Shown: positions 1 through 9,137 of the stretch, in pieces
Layout of the letters: every line of letters begins with the position of its first letter
How positions within the stretch are numbered: the first letter of the stretch is position 1
DNA from: Deinococcota bacterium
GTDB taxonomy: Bacteria > Deinococcota > Deinococci > Deinococcales > Trueperaceae
Assembly: GCA_963170125.1 (NCBI GenBank)
Contig: CAUJFI010000178.1
Coordinates: forward strand, 1-41,239
Length of the DNA: 41,239 nt
Direction of reading: 5' to 3'
The notes under the pieces: generated by a model
What the model saw: the letters and a program-made list of their open reading frames with translations, nothing else
Databases searched by the model: none
What the model was told of the DNA's origin: nothing
Translations under genes and position numbers: made by a program

Positions 1-1
1 C

Positions 2-46
2 GACGGCCTGCGCGACCTGCTCGACCCCACCCTGCGCGACGCCTGA
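2..46 (+). CDS. C-terminal end of a peptide-type ABC transporter permease (partial)
   Basis: Only the last 14 codons before a TGA are in the window. They read DGLRDLLDPTLRDA, the usual C-terminal tail of DppC/OppC permeases. The complete DppC-type protein ending at 26798 in this window ends with nearly the same residues (DGLRDALDPRLRKG). The family assignment rests on this tail alone; the rest of the gene lies upstream of the window. Confidence 0.6.
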   Translation, partial: DGLRDLLDPTLRDA

Positions 47-245
47 GACCGGCACCCGTGCCGGGCAGCCCGATCCGCGCCGCCTGCCGCCGTGCCCCAC
101 GCGCGCGGCCCAGTGGTGGGGTTGTCGTTGACGCCGCGCCCCTGCGCGCGGCCCTGTGGCCTCGTAGTCCGCTTGGCGACCGCGACCTAAGCGCTCCCTC
201 AAGCAGCCTGGGCCGTCCCTCACACCCTCCCGACCGACCTGCCCT

Positions 246-251
246 TACACT
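246..251 (+). promoter_or_regulatory. -10 box TACACT of a probable leaderless promoter
   Basis: TACACT ends 6 nt before the ATG at 258 and no Shine-Dalgarno sequence lies between. A start site about 7 nt after the -10 box would fall on or next to the A of the ATG. The same spacing recurs before other lead genes in this window. No clear -35 box is seen. Confidence 0.5.
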
Positions 252-257
252 CGTGTC

Positions 258-992
258 ATGACCACGACTACCCGACGCAACGCCGCGCTGGTCGCTTCCC
301 TCCTGCTCGCTACCCTGCTGGCGACGGCCTCGGCGCAGGTGGATGCCCGCGCCCGCGCCCTCCTCGAGGGCCTCCAACCCGTGACCACCGAGGAGATCCG
401 CAACGTCGACCAGACGGTCGTGAACACCGTTTACATGGACGGCGAGGAGATGGCGACGAACGCCCGCATCGTCATCGACTTCGAGGGGAGGCGCCTGGTC
501 ATGCTGACCGAGGTCATGCCCGGGATGTCGACGAGCATCGTCCTCAAGGACGGTCAGGTCACGATGAGCATGCCCGGCATGCCGATGACCCTGCCCGTGC
601 CCCCGGAGACGGCCACGGAGCTCGAGAAGATGTTCGATCAGAACGAGCCCATCCTCCTCGAGGAAGGCGACATCGCCACGTACGACGGCGAGGTCGACTA
701 CGGAGGCATCGTCTCGGGAGAGCAGGTCACCTACACGTTCCACGACGAGAGCGGCGAACCGACCACCCTCCGCTACGTCTTCAAGGACGGCAAGATCGTC
801 GGCCTCCACATGGACATCGACTCGGCCGGGGAGTACCTCGTCGCCTACGACACGGCGGTGGACGCCCAGGCGCTGATGGGCTACGACTCGACGACCTACA
901 TGCTGGACGGCGACACGTGGAACATGGTCAGCCACTCGCATATCGAGGCGGTCGCCTACAACGTCGTGCTGGACGAGAGCCTGTTCGAGTAG
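258..992 (+). CDS. Exported LolA-like outer-membrane lipoprotein-sorting-type protein
   Basis: This 244-residue protein begins with a Sec signal peptide (positively charged TTTTRR, hydrophobic run at about 9-24, likely cleavage after ASA at 24-26). The mature part alternates short beta-type segments and has a Met/Pro-rich stretch at about 92-115 with two close PGM turns. This resembles the half-barrel fold of LolA/LppX-like proteins, which shield lipid acyl chains in the periplasm, but I see no decisive motif. It stands alone between the ABC permease tail and the YjbR-family gene, with its own leaderless-type promoter. An exported hypothetical protein is the safe call; the LolA-like role is inference. 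Confidence 0.6.
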   Translation: MTTTTRRNAALVASLLLATLLATASAQVDARARALLEGLQPVTTEEIRNVDQTVVNTVYMDGEEMATNARIVIDFEGRRLVMLTEVMPGMSTSIVLKDGQVTMSMPGMPMTLPVPPETATELEKMFDQNEPILLEEGDIATYDGEVDYGGIVSGEQVTYTFHDESGEPTTLRYVFKDGKIVGLHMDIDSAGEYLVAYDTAVDAQALMGYDSTTYMLDGDTWNMVSHSHIEAVAYNVVLDESLFE

Positions 993-1162
993 GCGGAGGC
1001 TCGTCCACCAGCTCCCATCGGCGAATCAGGGTTCAGCGGCCTGGCCTGAGTGACCACTCCTACGCGAGCAGCACGTCGACGCTCGTTTCGGTGGTGACCA
1101 CGGCATCTGCACGCATCACGAGCAACGTCCGTTTGGCGCGTGGATGCTGCTCTCCGGCACGC

Positions 1163-1168
1163 TACAGT
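1163..1168 (+). promoter_or_regulatory. -10 box TACAGT of a probable leaderless promoter
   Basis: TACAGT lies 6 nt upstream of the ATG at 1175 with no ribosome binding site in between. The spacing is identical to that of the gene starting at 258. Confidence 0.5.
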
Positions 1169-1174
1169 GCCGCC

Positions 1175-1603
1175 ATGCCCACCTTCGAGGACCTCGACGG
1201 GCTCGCGCGCGCCATGCCGGAGGCGGATGCCCGCCTGTCCACGACGGGCCGGCCCGATTACAGCGTCAAGGGCAAGAGCTTCCTGCTCCTGAGGCCGCCC
1301 CGCAAGGACGCCATCGACCCCGACACGGGCGAGCCGATGGACGACGTGCTCGTGTTCAGGACCCAGGGGCAGGCGGGCAAGAACCGGTGGCTGGACGACC
1401 CCACCCTCCCGCTCTTCACCACACCCCATTTCGACGGTTGGCCAGCCGTACTCATGCGCCTGCGGCACCTGGACGCGGCCGATGCCGCCTCGCTGCGGGA
1501 GCTGGTCAACCACGCATGGGCCGCGCAGGCGCCGAAGGCGCTCGTCAAGGCCTACCTAGCGCGACGCGACGCCGTAGACCCGCACTCGGAGCGGGAGAGC
1601 TGA
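1175..1603 (+). CDS. MmcQ/YjbR family protein
   Basis: A 142-residue protein of the MmcQ/YjbR type, a small cytoplasmic family annotated as DNA-binding-like by fold, with no firm biochemical role. Family-like features are the early TxxxPxxD-type helix, the GKSFLLL strand at about 31-37, the TTPHFDGWPAVLMRL segment at about 88-102 and the C-terminal LRELVNHAWAAQAPKALVKAYLA helix region. The open frame continues further upstream, but the ATG at 1175 is preferred because it gives the usual family length and lies 6 nt after a TACAGT box. It converges with the serine hydrolase gene across a 58-bp gap. Confidence 0.75.
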   Translation: MPTFEDLDGLARAMPEADARLSTTGRPDYSVKGKSFLLLRPPRKDAIDPDTGEPMDDVLVFRTQGQAGKNRWLDDPTLPLFTTPHFDGWPAVLMRLRHLDAADAASLRELVNHAWAAQAPKALVKAYLARRDAVDPHSERES

Positions 1604-1661
1604 CGGCCCAAGGCGCGGCGAGAGTAGGAACCCCCGCGAGAACCCGGGGCACGCGGACCGG

Positions 1662-3179
1662 CTACAACCTCCGCATCACCCGCCCGGACTGCAGCCCCCA
1701 CACCTTGCTGCCGCCGTCACGCAGCACGCGCGCTGCCGCCTTCCTGGCCGGATAGCCGAGCGCCACCTCGTCCGGGCCGACCATGAACGCCGGCACGTCG
1801 AGGGGCGGCCAGCCGGCCGCGGCGCGCAGCTCCCCCGCCTCCGACACGTAGAGCCGCATCCGTCCGTACGGCTCACCCGAGAGGTAGTCGCCTAGGACCG
1901 ACCCGGGCTCGCCGGCCGCTGTCGCGCCTGGCGAGCCGGCGTAAGGCGCGGGGTCGTGAGGCGCGGGGTCGTAGGCCAGCGTGTCGAGCGGCAGGCCGGC
2001 GCACGCGTTCACCACGCTCACGAGGAGCTGCTCCGCCGGCACGCCATCGAGGTTCGACAGGATCACGATCCCGACGCCGAGCTGCGGCGAGTAGCCGATG
2101 GCGCTCGAGACGCCCTTGAGGCTACCGCCGTGGCTGACGATCGTGAGACCGTGGTAGTCGTCGCGGCGGGCAAGGCCTAGGCCGTAGGTAGCGCCAGGAC
2201 CACTGGCAACGCGGGGCTCGGCCAGCTCGCGTGCGCCGCCCGCCATGAGGTGGCGCACGTAAGCCCGTAAGTCCACGAGCGTGCTCTTGAGCATGCCGCC
2301 CCCTTGCATGATCCCCGTCGTCTGCCAGGCCGGCGAGCGCGCGACCGCTCCGCCGGCGTCGCGCGCGTAGACCGTGGCGTGGTCCGGGTCGGCCAGCACC
2401 CCCTCGAGGTCGAAGCGTGAGCGGCGCATGCCGAGCGGCGTCAGGACCTCGCGCTCGACCACGCGCGCGTACGGTGCGCCCGCCACCCGCTCGATGACGC
2501 CGCCGACCAAGCAGAAGGCGTCGTTGCTGTACGAGTAGAGCTCGCCCGGCGTGGCCAGGGGCACGACATGCGCATCGAGCCAGGCGGTCATCCCTGCGAA
2601 CGAGCCCACCTGCGCAGCGAGGGCGGCGATGCGCGTTCGTGCCTCGTGGTCTGAGACCGCGGCGGCGAGCGCGTCCACGTCCGCCAGCGAGCGCGGCGGT
2701 CGGCCGGGCATGCCTACCACGCCAGGCGCCAGCGTGAGCTTGGCCTCGGCCAGCGTCGGCGCCGCCGCTACCGGATCGCCTGCCTGGCTGGCGGCGCGCA
2801 GCCACGTCATGGTCGGCGTGGCCGGCAGGCCGCTCGCATGGCTCAGGAAGTGGTGGAGGCGCGCCGGCGGGCCGTCCGACCAGAGGCGCGCGAACGGCAG
2901 GTAACGCCCAACCTCGTCCTCGAGGCTCAGCAGGCCGCGCTCCCGCAGCCGCAGCGCGGTGAGCGCCGTGAACGACTTGGTGATGGAGGCGACCCCGAAG
3001 ACGGTCTCGGGCGTGACCGGCAGAGCAGCCTCGCGGTCGCGGTGGCCGAAGCCCCGCTCGAGGATCACATCGGTGGCGGTGAAGACGCTGATGCCGAGGC
3101 CGGGGCTCCCGGACTCCGAGCGGACTGAGTCGGCGACTTCTGCCAGCGTAGAGGCGAGGCCGGTGGGGAAGACGGGCAT
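1662..3179 (-). CDS. Beta-lactamase-family serine hydrolase (peptidase S12 / class C type)
   Basis: A 505-residue serine hydrolase of the beta-lactamase/D-aminopeptidase superfamily. The catalytic SxxK motif is SITK at 65-68, followed by a YSYSN segment at about 215 (YxN motif) and an SHGG motif at about 345 (equivalent of KTG). About 110 C-terminal residues after the catalytic domain form a probable lipocalin-like or beta-rich extra domain, as in many PBP4*-type and esterase-type members. No clear signal peptide is seen. Such enzymes act on D-amino-acid peptides, esters or lactams, and the substrate cannot be told from sequence. The start (ATG) lies 7 nt after TGTAAT, again resembling a leaderless promoter. 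Confidence 0.85.
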   Translation of the reverse strand: MPVFPTGLASTLAEVADSVRSESGSPGLGISVFTATDVILERGFGHRDREAALPVTPETVFGVASITKSFTALTALRLRERGLLSLEDEVGRYLPFARLWSDGPPARLHHFLSHASGLPATPTMTWLRAASQAGDPVAAAPTLAEAKLTLAPGVVGMPGRPPRSLADVDALAAAVSDHEARTRIAALAAQVGSFAGMTAWLDAHVVPLATPGELYSYSNDAFCLVGGVIERVAGAPYARVVEREVLTPLGMRRSRFDLEGVLADPDHATVYARDAGGAVARSPAWQTTGIMQGGGMLKSTLVDLRAYVRHLMAGGARELAEPRVASGPGATYGLGLARRDDYHGLTIVSHGGSLKGVSSAIGYSPQLGVGIVILSNLDGVPAEQLLVSVVNACAGLPLDTLAYDPAPHDPAPYAGSPGATAAGEPGSVLGDYLSGEPYGRMRLYVSEAGELRAAAGWPPLDVPAFMVGPDEVALGYPARKAAARVLRDGGSKVWGLQSGRVMRRL

Positions 3180-3360
3180 GCCGCCGATTACACCATCGCC
3201 GGCCCCCTTGCCTCGTCACCGGCCATCGGCGGGCATGCGTCAGGCCCGGCCAAGGCCGTGTCCAGCGGTACGCCAGCTGCGCCAGTCGACCACCGAACAC
3301 CGCGGAGCGTGCGGTACACGTGAGACAGGACGCATCGCGGGGCGGGTCGAGGGTGTCACA

Positions 3361-6300
3361 ATGGAGCACCGCGCCCGGTCGCCGTCGGCTACGCGCCCAC
3401 CGTCAACCATGACCATCGCTGCCACCTACCTACCCGTACTGGCCCTGCTGCCTTTCGTGGTCGGTATGGTGGTCGCGTTCCTGCCGCGCCACGCGCGCAA
3501 CGCCGCGGCCGCCCTGGCCGGGGCGACGGCGCTGGCTGGCCTGCTCATCACCGTGTTGTCGTACGGCGGGGTGACGGAAGGCGCGGTCTTGCGGCAGACG
3601 TGGAGCTGGCTGCCCGACCTGGGGCTGGAGCTCACCTGGCGGCTCGACGGCCTGAGTTGGCTCTTCGCCCTCCTCGTGACGGGCATCGGCGCCCTGGTCG
3701 TGCTGTACGCGCGTTACTACATGGCGGCGGAAGACCCGGTGCCGCGGTTCTTCTCCTACCTGCTGTCGTTCATGGGCTCCATGCTCGGCCTCGTGCTGTC
3801 GGGGAACCTCATCCAGCTCCTGTTCTTCTGGGAGCTGACCAGCCTCCTCTCCTTCCTGCTGATCGGCTACTGGCACCACAACGAGAACGCGCGCGACGGC
3901 GCGCGCATGGCGCTCACCGTCACCGGCTTCGGCGGCTTCCTGTTGCTCGTGGGGGTGCTGATCGTCGGCCACGTGGTGGGCAGCTTCGACATAGACGCGG
4001 TGATCGCCGGCCGCGACGCGCTCATGGCCAGCCCGCTCGTCACGCCCGCCATCCTGTGCCTGCTCGCCGGGGCCTTCGCCAAGAGCGCGCAGTTCCCCCT
4101 GCACTTCTGGCTGCCCCACGCCATGGCGGCACCCACGCCAGTCTCGGCCTACTTGCACTCCGCGACCATGGTCAAGGCCGGCATTTACCTGATGATGCGC
4201 CTCTGGCCCGTCATGGCTGGCAACGACACCTGGTACTACGTCGTCAGCCTGGCCGGCCTCGTAACGTTCCTTCTCGGCGGCATCGCCGCCACCTTCCAGT
4301 ACGACCTCAAGGGCATCCTGGCGTACTCCACCATCAGCCACTTGGGCCTGATCACCCTGTTGCTCGGCCTCTCGACACCGGCGGCGGCGGTGGCCGCCAT
4401 CTTCCACACCCTCAACCACGCCACCTTCAAGGCGTCACTCTTCATGGCGGCGGGCGTCATCGACCACGAGACGGGCACCCGCGACATCCGGCGCCTGAGC
4501 GGCCTCCTCAGGCACATGCCGTACACGGGCACGCTGGCCATCGTCGCGGCCGGGGCCATGGGTGGGGTGCCGCTGCTCAACGGCTTCATCTCCAAGGAGA
4601 TGTTCCTCACGGAGACGCTCGCTTTCCACACGGGCTCGCTGCTCGACAGGCTCTTGCCGCTCATAGCCACCGTGGGGAGCGCCTTCAGCGTCCTCTACTC
4701 AGTGCGGTTCATCCACCAGGTCTTCTTCGGGCCGGAAGCCACGGACCTCCCCCGCAAGCCCCACGAGCCCGTCAGCTGGATGCGCCTGCCCATCGAGCTC
4801 CTCGTCCTGATCTGCCTGGTGGTCGGCATCATCCCGAACCTGTCTGTCGGCCCGCTCCTGCGTTCGGCGGTCGTCGCCGTGCTCGGCACCGAGGCGCCCC
4901 GCTTCCACCTCGAGCTGTGGCACGGCTTCACCCCGGCGTTCATGCTCAGCCTCGTCGCCATGGCGCTCGGCGCCGGCCTCTACTTCGCCCTCTACCGCCG
5001 CCTGGCCAACCGGGAGACCCGCGACCGCCCGTGGGCGGGCCGCGTGCGCGCGCGCCGCATCTTCGACGGGGCCATGACCGGCCTGTTCGCCGGTGCCGGC
5101 TTCATCACGCGCCTGGCCGGCACCGTGAGGCTCCAGCCGCAGCTCTTCCTCATCGTCCTCGCCGCGGTCGTGGCGGGCGCGGCCCCCTTCGCCTACCACG
5201 CCGTGACCCAGGCCGGCGCCGGTCTCACGCTCGGGACTCGGCCCCTGACCCCCGTCTCGCTGCCGTTCATCGTCGTGTGGGCGTTCGGCATCGCGAGCGC
5301 TGCCGGCGCCGCCATCCTCGCCAAGTTCCACCGGCTCGCCGCCCTCATCCTCACGGGCGGGGCGGGGTTGGCCGTGTGCCTGACCTTCGTCTGGCTCTCG
5401 GCGCCCGACCTGGCCGTCACGCAACTCCTGGTCGAGATCGTGACGACCGTGCTCCTCCTGCTCGGCCTACGCTGGCTCCCCGCCCGCGTGGCCACCAAGG
5501 AGGACCTCGAGCGGTCCAGGGCCGTGGTCGTCGCGCGTCGCGGGCGCGACCTCGTGCTGGCGCTGATCGCTGGTGGCGGTATGGCGACCCTCGCCCTGGC
5601 GGCCATGACGCGCCCGAGGGTCGGCGGCATCGCCGAGTTCTTCACCGCCAACGCGCTGGAGGGTGGGGGTGGCCGCAACGTCGTCAACGTCATCCTCGTC
5701 GACTTCCGCGGTTTCGACACCATGGGCGAGATCACCGTGCTCGCCATCGTGGCCCTCACGGTGTTCGCGCTGCTGAGGCGCTTCCGGCCCGCCCGCGAGG
5801 TCGTCGGCAGCACCCGTCAGCAGCGGCGCCAGGACGCCTACGACGAGGCGCGATCAGACAGGGAAGTAGGCGACACGGCGCGCGACTACCTGTTCGTGCC
5901 CCGAATCGTCATGCATCTGCTCTTCCCCGTGATCACGCTCTTCGCCATCCATCTCTTCCTGCGCGGGCACAACGCGCCGGGCGGTGGCTTCGCCGCCGGG
6001 GTTGCGATGGCCACCGCGTTCATCATCCAGTACATGGCGCGCGGCACGCGGTGGGTCGAGGAACGCCTGCGCGTCCTTCCGCTCATCTGGATCGGGACCG
6101 GCCTCCTGGTGGCGGCGTTCACGGGGATCGGCGCCTGGTTCTTCGGGCGGCCCTTCCTCACGTCCGCCCACGACCACTTGCACGTTCCGCTCATAGGTGA
6201 GGTGAGCCTCGCGTCCGCGAGCCTCTTCGACCTGGGCGTGTTCGCCCTCGTAATCGGCGCGACCGTCCTCATGCTCATAGCCCTCGCGCACCAAACCATC

Positions 6301-6411
6301 CGCAGCGCCCGCACCGGCCCCTCCGCCCAGGACCTCGAAGGAGCGACGAGCGCGCCCAGCCCGGCCGCGGCCGAACCCGCCGTCAAGCTCGGCGAGGCGG
6401 GAGGCGACTGA
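3361..6411 (+). CDS. mrpA: Mrp Na+/H+ antiporter subunit A with fused subunit B domain
   Basis: About 1,016 residues. The N-terminal 500 or so are a NuoL/MrpA-type proton-pumping module, including the LFFWELTSLLSFLLIGYW segment, the FAKSAQFPLHFWLPHAM signature and the SAYLHSATMVKAGIYLMMR helix carrying the conserved lysine. The middle part is the MrpA-specific C-terminal region (DUF4040-like, near FVWLSAPDLAVTQLLVEIV). The last 150 or so residues are an MrpB domain (PVITLFAIHLFLRGHNAPGGGFAAG). A/B fusion is common in group 1 Mrp systems. The ATG at 3361 has a GAGG 8 nt upstream; the ATG at 3409 starts nearer the first membrane helix and is an alternative. Its stop overlaps the mrpC start by one base. 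Confidence 0.93.
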   Translation: MEHRARSPSATRPPSTMTIAATYLPVLALLPFVVGMVVAFLPRHARNAAAALAGATALAGLLITVLSYGGVTEGAVLRQTWSWLPDLGLELTWRLDGLSWLFALLVTGIGALVVLYARYYMAAEDPVPRFFSYLLSFMGSMLGLVLSGNLIQLLFFWELTSLLSFLLIGYWHHNENARDGARMALTVTGFGGFLLLVGVLIVGHVVGSFDIDAVIAGRDALMASPLVTPAILCLLAGAFAKSAQFPLHFWLPHAMAAPTPVSAYLHSATMVKAGIYLMMRLWPVMAGNDTWYYVVSLAGLVTFLLGGIAATFQYDLKGILAYSTISHLGLITLLLGLSTPAAAVAAIFHTLNHATFKASLFMAAGVIDHETGTRDIRRLSGLLRHMPYTGTLAIVAAGAMGGVPLLNGFISKEMFLTETLAFHTGSLLDRLLPLIATVGSAFSVLYSVRFIHQVFFGPEATDLPRKPHEPVSWMRLPIELLVLICLVVGIIPNLSVGPLLRSAVVAVLGTEAPRFHLELWHGFTPAFMLSLVAMALGAGLYFALYRRLANRETRDRPWAGRVRARRIFDGAMTGLFAGAGFITRLAGTVRLQPQLFLIVLAAVVAGAAPFAYHAVTQAGAGLTLGTRPLTPVSLPFIVVWAFGIASAAGAAILAKFHRLAALILTGGAGLAVCLTFVWLSAPDLAVTQLLVEIVTTVLLLLGLRWLPARVATKEDLERSRAVVVARRGRDLVLALIAGGGMATLALAAMTRPRVGGIAEFFTANALEGGGGRNVVNVILVDFRGFDTMGEITVLAIVALTVFALLRRFRPAREVVGSTRQQRRQDAYDEARSDREVGDTARDYLFVPRIVMHLLFPVITLFAIHLFLRGHNAPGGGFAAGVAMATAFIIQYMARGTRWVEERLRVLPLIWIGTGLLVAAFTGIGAWFFGRPFLTSAHDHLHVPLIGEVSLASASLFDLGVFALVIGATVLMLIALAHQTIRSARTGPSAQDLEGATSAPSPAAAEPAVKLGEAGGD

Positions 6412-6749
6412 TGGAGATCGTCGTCGCCATCGGCATCGGTGTCCTCGCGACGACCGGCGTCTACCTGATCCTCAGGCCACGCACCTTCCAAGTGATCATC
6501 GGCCTCTCGCTCCTGACTTACGCCGTCAACCTCTTCATCCTCGCCATGGGCAGGCTCGTGGTCGACGGCGCGCCGCTCCTGACGGAAGGCGCGGACCCGA
6601 GCACCTTCGCCGACCCCGTCCCGCAGTCGCTCGTGCTCACGTCCATCGTCATCAGCTTCTCCATGACCGCCCTCTTCCTGGTGGTGCTCCTGGCCGCCCG
6701 TGGGATCACGGGCACCGACCACGTCGACGGCGACGGGATGAGCGCGTGA
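6411..6749 (+). CDS. mrpC: Mrp antiporter subunit C (NuoK-like)
   Basis: A 112-residue NuoK-like membrane protein with three predicted helices: about 1-22, a second within TFQVIIGLSLLTYAVNLFI and a third within LVLTSIVISFSMTALFLVVL. The RPRTFQVIIGLSLLTYAVNL segment is typical of MrpC/MnhC. The protein is an obligatory part of the Mrp membrane complex that exchanges cytoplasmic Na+ for external H+. The ATG overlaps the mrpA stop (TGATG) and its end overlaps mrpD by 4 nt, so translation is coupled on both sides. Confidence 0.93.
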   Translation: MEIVVAIGIGVLATTGVYLILRPRTFQVIIGLSLLTYAVNLFILAMGRLVVDGAPLLTEGADPSTFADPVPQSLVLTSIVISFSMTALFLVVLLAARGITGTDHVDGDGMSA

Positions 6750-8374
6750 CGGGGCTGCTGGAGGTACTCGACCGGCACGTGAGCATCGTGCCTATCCTGC
6801 TGCCACTGATCGCCAGCGCGGCCATGCTCCTGCTGCACGAACGGAGACGGCGCGCCAAGGCCATCGTGAGTTCGCTCACGCTCGCGGCCATGCTCGCCGC
6901 GACCTTACGGCTTCTCGCCGTGGTCGCCGACGCGAGCACGCCCGAGATCGTCGTCTACCGACTCGCGAACTGGAGTGCGCCGTACGGGATCGTGCTCGTC
7001 GCCGACAGGCTCTCCGTGCTCATGGTCCTGGTGACCGTGCTCCTCGGGGCCGCGGGCATGACCTACGCGCTCGCGCGCTGGGCAGCGCTCGGGCCCAGGT
7101 TCCATAGCCTCTACCTGCTGCTGCTCATGGGCCTCTGCGGAGCCTTCCTCACAGGCGACCTCTTCAACCTTTACGTGTTCTTCGAGGTGCTCCTCGCCGC
7201 CTCATACGGCTTGGCTCTGCACGGTTCCGGCAAGCGGCGCGTGAAGGCCGGCCTCCACTACGTCGCCATCAACCTGGCCGCCTCGGTCGTCTTCCTCGTC
7301 GGCGTCAGCCTCGTGTACGCCGTGACGGGCACCCTGAACATGGCCGACCTGGCCGACAAGGTCGGGCAGCTCGGCCCGGACAACCTCGTGCTGCTGAAGG
7401 CCGGGCTTTCGATCCTCGGCGTGGCCTTCCTCGTGAAGTCGGGCGCCTGGCCGCTGTCTTTCTGGCTCCCGACCACCTACTCCGCGGCCGCAGCGCCAGT
7501 CGCCGCCATCTTCGCCGTGATGACGAAGGTCGGCGTCTACGTGATCCTGCGGCTGGTGGCGCTCTTGTGGCCCGGCGGGGAGGCCCTCGCCCTGTTCGGC
7601 AGCTCGTGGCTGCTCTACCTCGGCCTCGCCACTGTCCTGTTCGGTACGTTCGGCGTGCTGGCCAGCGCGGAGCTGCCACGCATGGCCGGCTACCTCACCA
7701 TGATCTCGTCAGGAACCTTGCTCGCCGTCGTCGCGAGCGGCGACCCCGTCGTGCTATCAAGCGCCCTGTACTACCTGATCGGCTCCACCATCGGGATCGC
7801 CGTCATCTTCCTCCTCTGCGAGCTCGTGAACCGCCGCGACGGCGAGGTGGCCCAGGCCGTCGGCCCCGTCTTCCACGACGACTTCGAGACACAGCTGCGC
7901 AACGAGTTCGAAGGCGTCGAGCTGGGCGTCACGCTGCCGCTCGCCACCACGCTGCTCGCCGCCGCCTTTTTCTTCGTGGCGTTGCAGCTCGTCGGGCTGC
8001 CGCCGCTCTCGGGGTTCATCGCCAAGTTCGGCATGCTGGCGGCCGTCGTCGAGGCTGGGTCGGGCGGCTACGCGCACGCGCCGGCCTCCGCGGCCTGGTG
8101 GGTCGTCGGCGTCATAGTCTTCTCGGGCTTCTGCGTTCTGGTGGCGCTCATGCGCAAGGGCGTCAGTGTGTTCTGGGCGGAGTCGGCCGGGACCACGCGG
8201 GTCGTCAGGCCGCTAGAGGCCGTCCCGGTCGCCTTCCTGATCGCCCTGCTCGTCGCGCTGACCGTGCTCGCCCAGCCGACGTTGCGCTACACTGCCGCCG
8301 CCAGCGCAGGGCTCGAGGCGCGCTCGAGCTACCTGAGCAGCGTCCTGCAACCGCCGGCGGGCGAGGAGCCGTGA
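6746..8374 (+). CDS. mrpD: Mrp antiporter subunit D
   Basis: A 542-residue NuoN/NuoM-like subunit with a GTG start inside a GTGA overlap with mrpC. About 14 hydrophobic segments are visible. Signatures are the LTGDLFNLYVFFEVLLAASYGL helix with the conserved Glu, and GVAFLVKSGAWPLSFWLPTTYSAAAAPVAAIFAVMTKVGVY, which carries two conserved lysines of the antiporter module. A roughly 50-residue acidic hydrophilic insertion (about 365-400, with FHDDFETQLRNEFEGVE) precedes the last helices; similar loops occur in MrpD homologues. Together with MrpA it provides the proton-conducting half channels. Confidence 0.93.
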   Translation: MTGLLEVLDRHVSIVPILLPLIASAAMLLLHERRRRAKAIVSSLTLAAMLAATLRLLAVVADASTPEIVVYRLANWSAPYGIVLVADRLSVLMVLVTVLLGAAGMTYALARWAALGPRFHSLYLLLLMGLCGAFLTGDLFNLYVFFEVLLAASYGLALHGSGKRRVKAGLHYVAINLAASVVFLVGVSLVYAVTGTLNMADLADKVGQLGPDNLVLLKAGLSILGVAFLVKSGAWPLSFWLPTTYSAAAAPVAAIFAVMTKVGVYVILRLVALLWPGGEALALFGSSWLLYLGLATVLFGTFGVLASAELPRMAGYLTMISSGTLLAVVASGDPVVLSSALYYLIGSTIGIAVIFLLCELVNRRDGEVAQAVGPVFHDDFETQLRNEFEGVELGVTLPLATTLLAAAFFFVALQLVGLPPLSGFIAKFGMLAAVVEAGSGGYAHAPASAAWWVVGVIVFSGFCVLVALMRKGVSVFWAESAGTTRVVRPLEAVPVAFLIALLVALTVLAQPTLRYTAAASAGLEARSSYLSSVLQPPAGEEP

Positions 8375-8856
8375 AGCGCATCGTTCCCCACCCCCTCCTC
8401 GCTGCCCTCCTGGCGGCCATGTGGCTCCTGCTCCAAGAGTCGCTCGCCCCGGCCGACATAGCTCTCGGGGTGGTGCTCGGACTCGCGCTCTCGCGCGTGA
8501 TGGTGGCGCTGGAGCAGGAGGCGCCCAGCATCAAGCGCCCCTTCGTTGCCCTAGGCCTGTTCCTGGTCGTGTCCTACGACGTGGTGCGCTCCAACTTCGC
8601 CGTCGTCACCATCCTGGCGGACCGGCGCCACAAGGCTCACTCCGGCTTCGTGAACGTGCCTCTGAGCATCAAGAGCCCTTACGCGCTCGCCGCGCTGGCG
8701 ACGATCATCACGGCCACGCCGGGAACCTTCTGGGCTGCCTACGATTCCCGCACGAACGTCGTGACGATCCACGTGCTCGACCTCGTAGACCCCGACTACT
8801 GGGTGAGCACCATAACGCAACGTTACGAGCGGCGCCTCCGGGCGGTGTTCGAATGA
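8371..8856 (+). CDS. mrpE: Mrp antiporter subunit E
   Basis: A 161-residue MrpE/MnhE protein. Two N-terminal hydrophobic stretches (about 8-40) are followed by a middle helix (FVALGLFLVVSYDVVRSNF) and a soluble C-terminal domain with the family pattern SPYALAALATIITATPGTFW and the ending VSTITQRYERRL. The GTG start at 8371 lies in a GTGA overlap with mrpD; the reading frame stays open further upstream but has no other family-like start. Coupled to mrpF by an ATGA overlap. Confidence 0.92.
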   Translation: MKRIVPHPLLAALLAAMWLLLQESLAPADIALGVVLGLALSRVMVALEQEAPSIKRPFVALGLFLVVSYDVVRSNFAVVTILADRRHKAHSGFVNVPLSIKSPYALAALATIITATPGTFWAAYDSRTNVVTIHVLDLVDPDYWVSTITQRYERRLRAVFE

Positions 8857-9137
8857 CGGCGGAGGCCATCCTCCACTGGGGCCTACTGGCCGCCCACGGA
8901 CTGCTGGCCATCGGCCTCGTCTTCGCCGCCGCGCGCCTCATCCGAGGCCCGCGGGCGCAGGACCGCGTCCTGGCGTTCGACGCCGTCTACCTCAACGCCG
9001 CGCTTCAGGTAGTCGTGTTCGGCATGCGCGCCGGCCAGAGCGGCTACCTGGAGGCGGCACTCGTCATGACGCTCCTCGGCTTCGCCGGCAGCTCCGCGCT
9101 CGCGAAGTTCCTCATGCGAGGGGAGGTCATCGAGTGA
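8853..9137 (+). CDS. mrpF: Mrp antiporter subunit F
   Basis: A 94-residue, three-helix protein. The family motif RLIRGPRAQDRVLAFDAVYLN at about 27-47 is clear. The ATG overlaps the mrpE stop (ATGA) and the stop overlaps the mrpG GTG. MrpF is needed for assembly of the full antiporter; its exact catalytic part is not settled in the family. Confidence 0.92.
   Translation: MTAEAILHWGLLAAHGLLAIGLVFAAARLIRGPRAQDRVLAFDAVYLNAALQVVVFGMRAGQSGYLEAALVMTLLGFAGSSALAKFLMRGEVIE

Noticed and set aside
2959..3360. N-terminal extension of the MrpA reading frame by 134 codons
   Set aside because: It lies antisense to the well-supported serine hydrolase gene, has shadow-type composition and no family match; MrpA begins at 3361 or 3409.
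3600..6200. Long Arg/Pro/His-rich open frame inside mrpA
   Set aside because: Shadow frame caused by high GC; it has no domain-like text and lies wholly inside an unmistakable mrpA.
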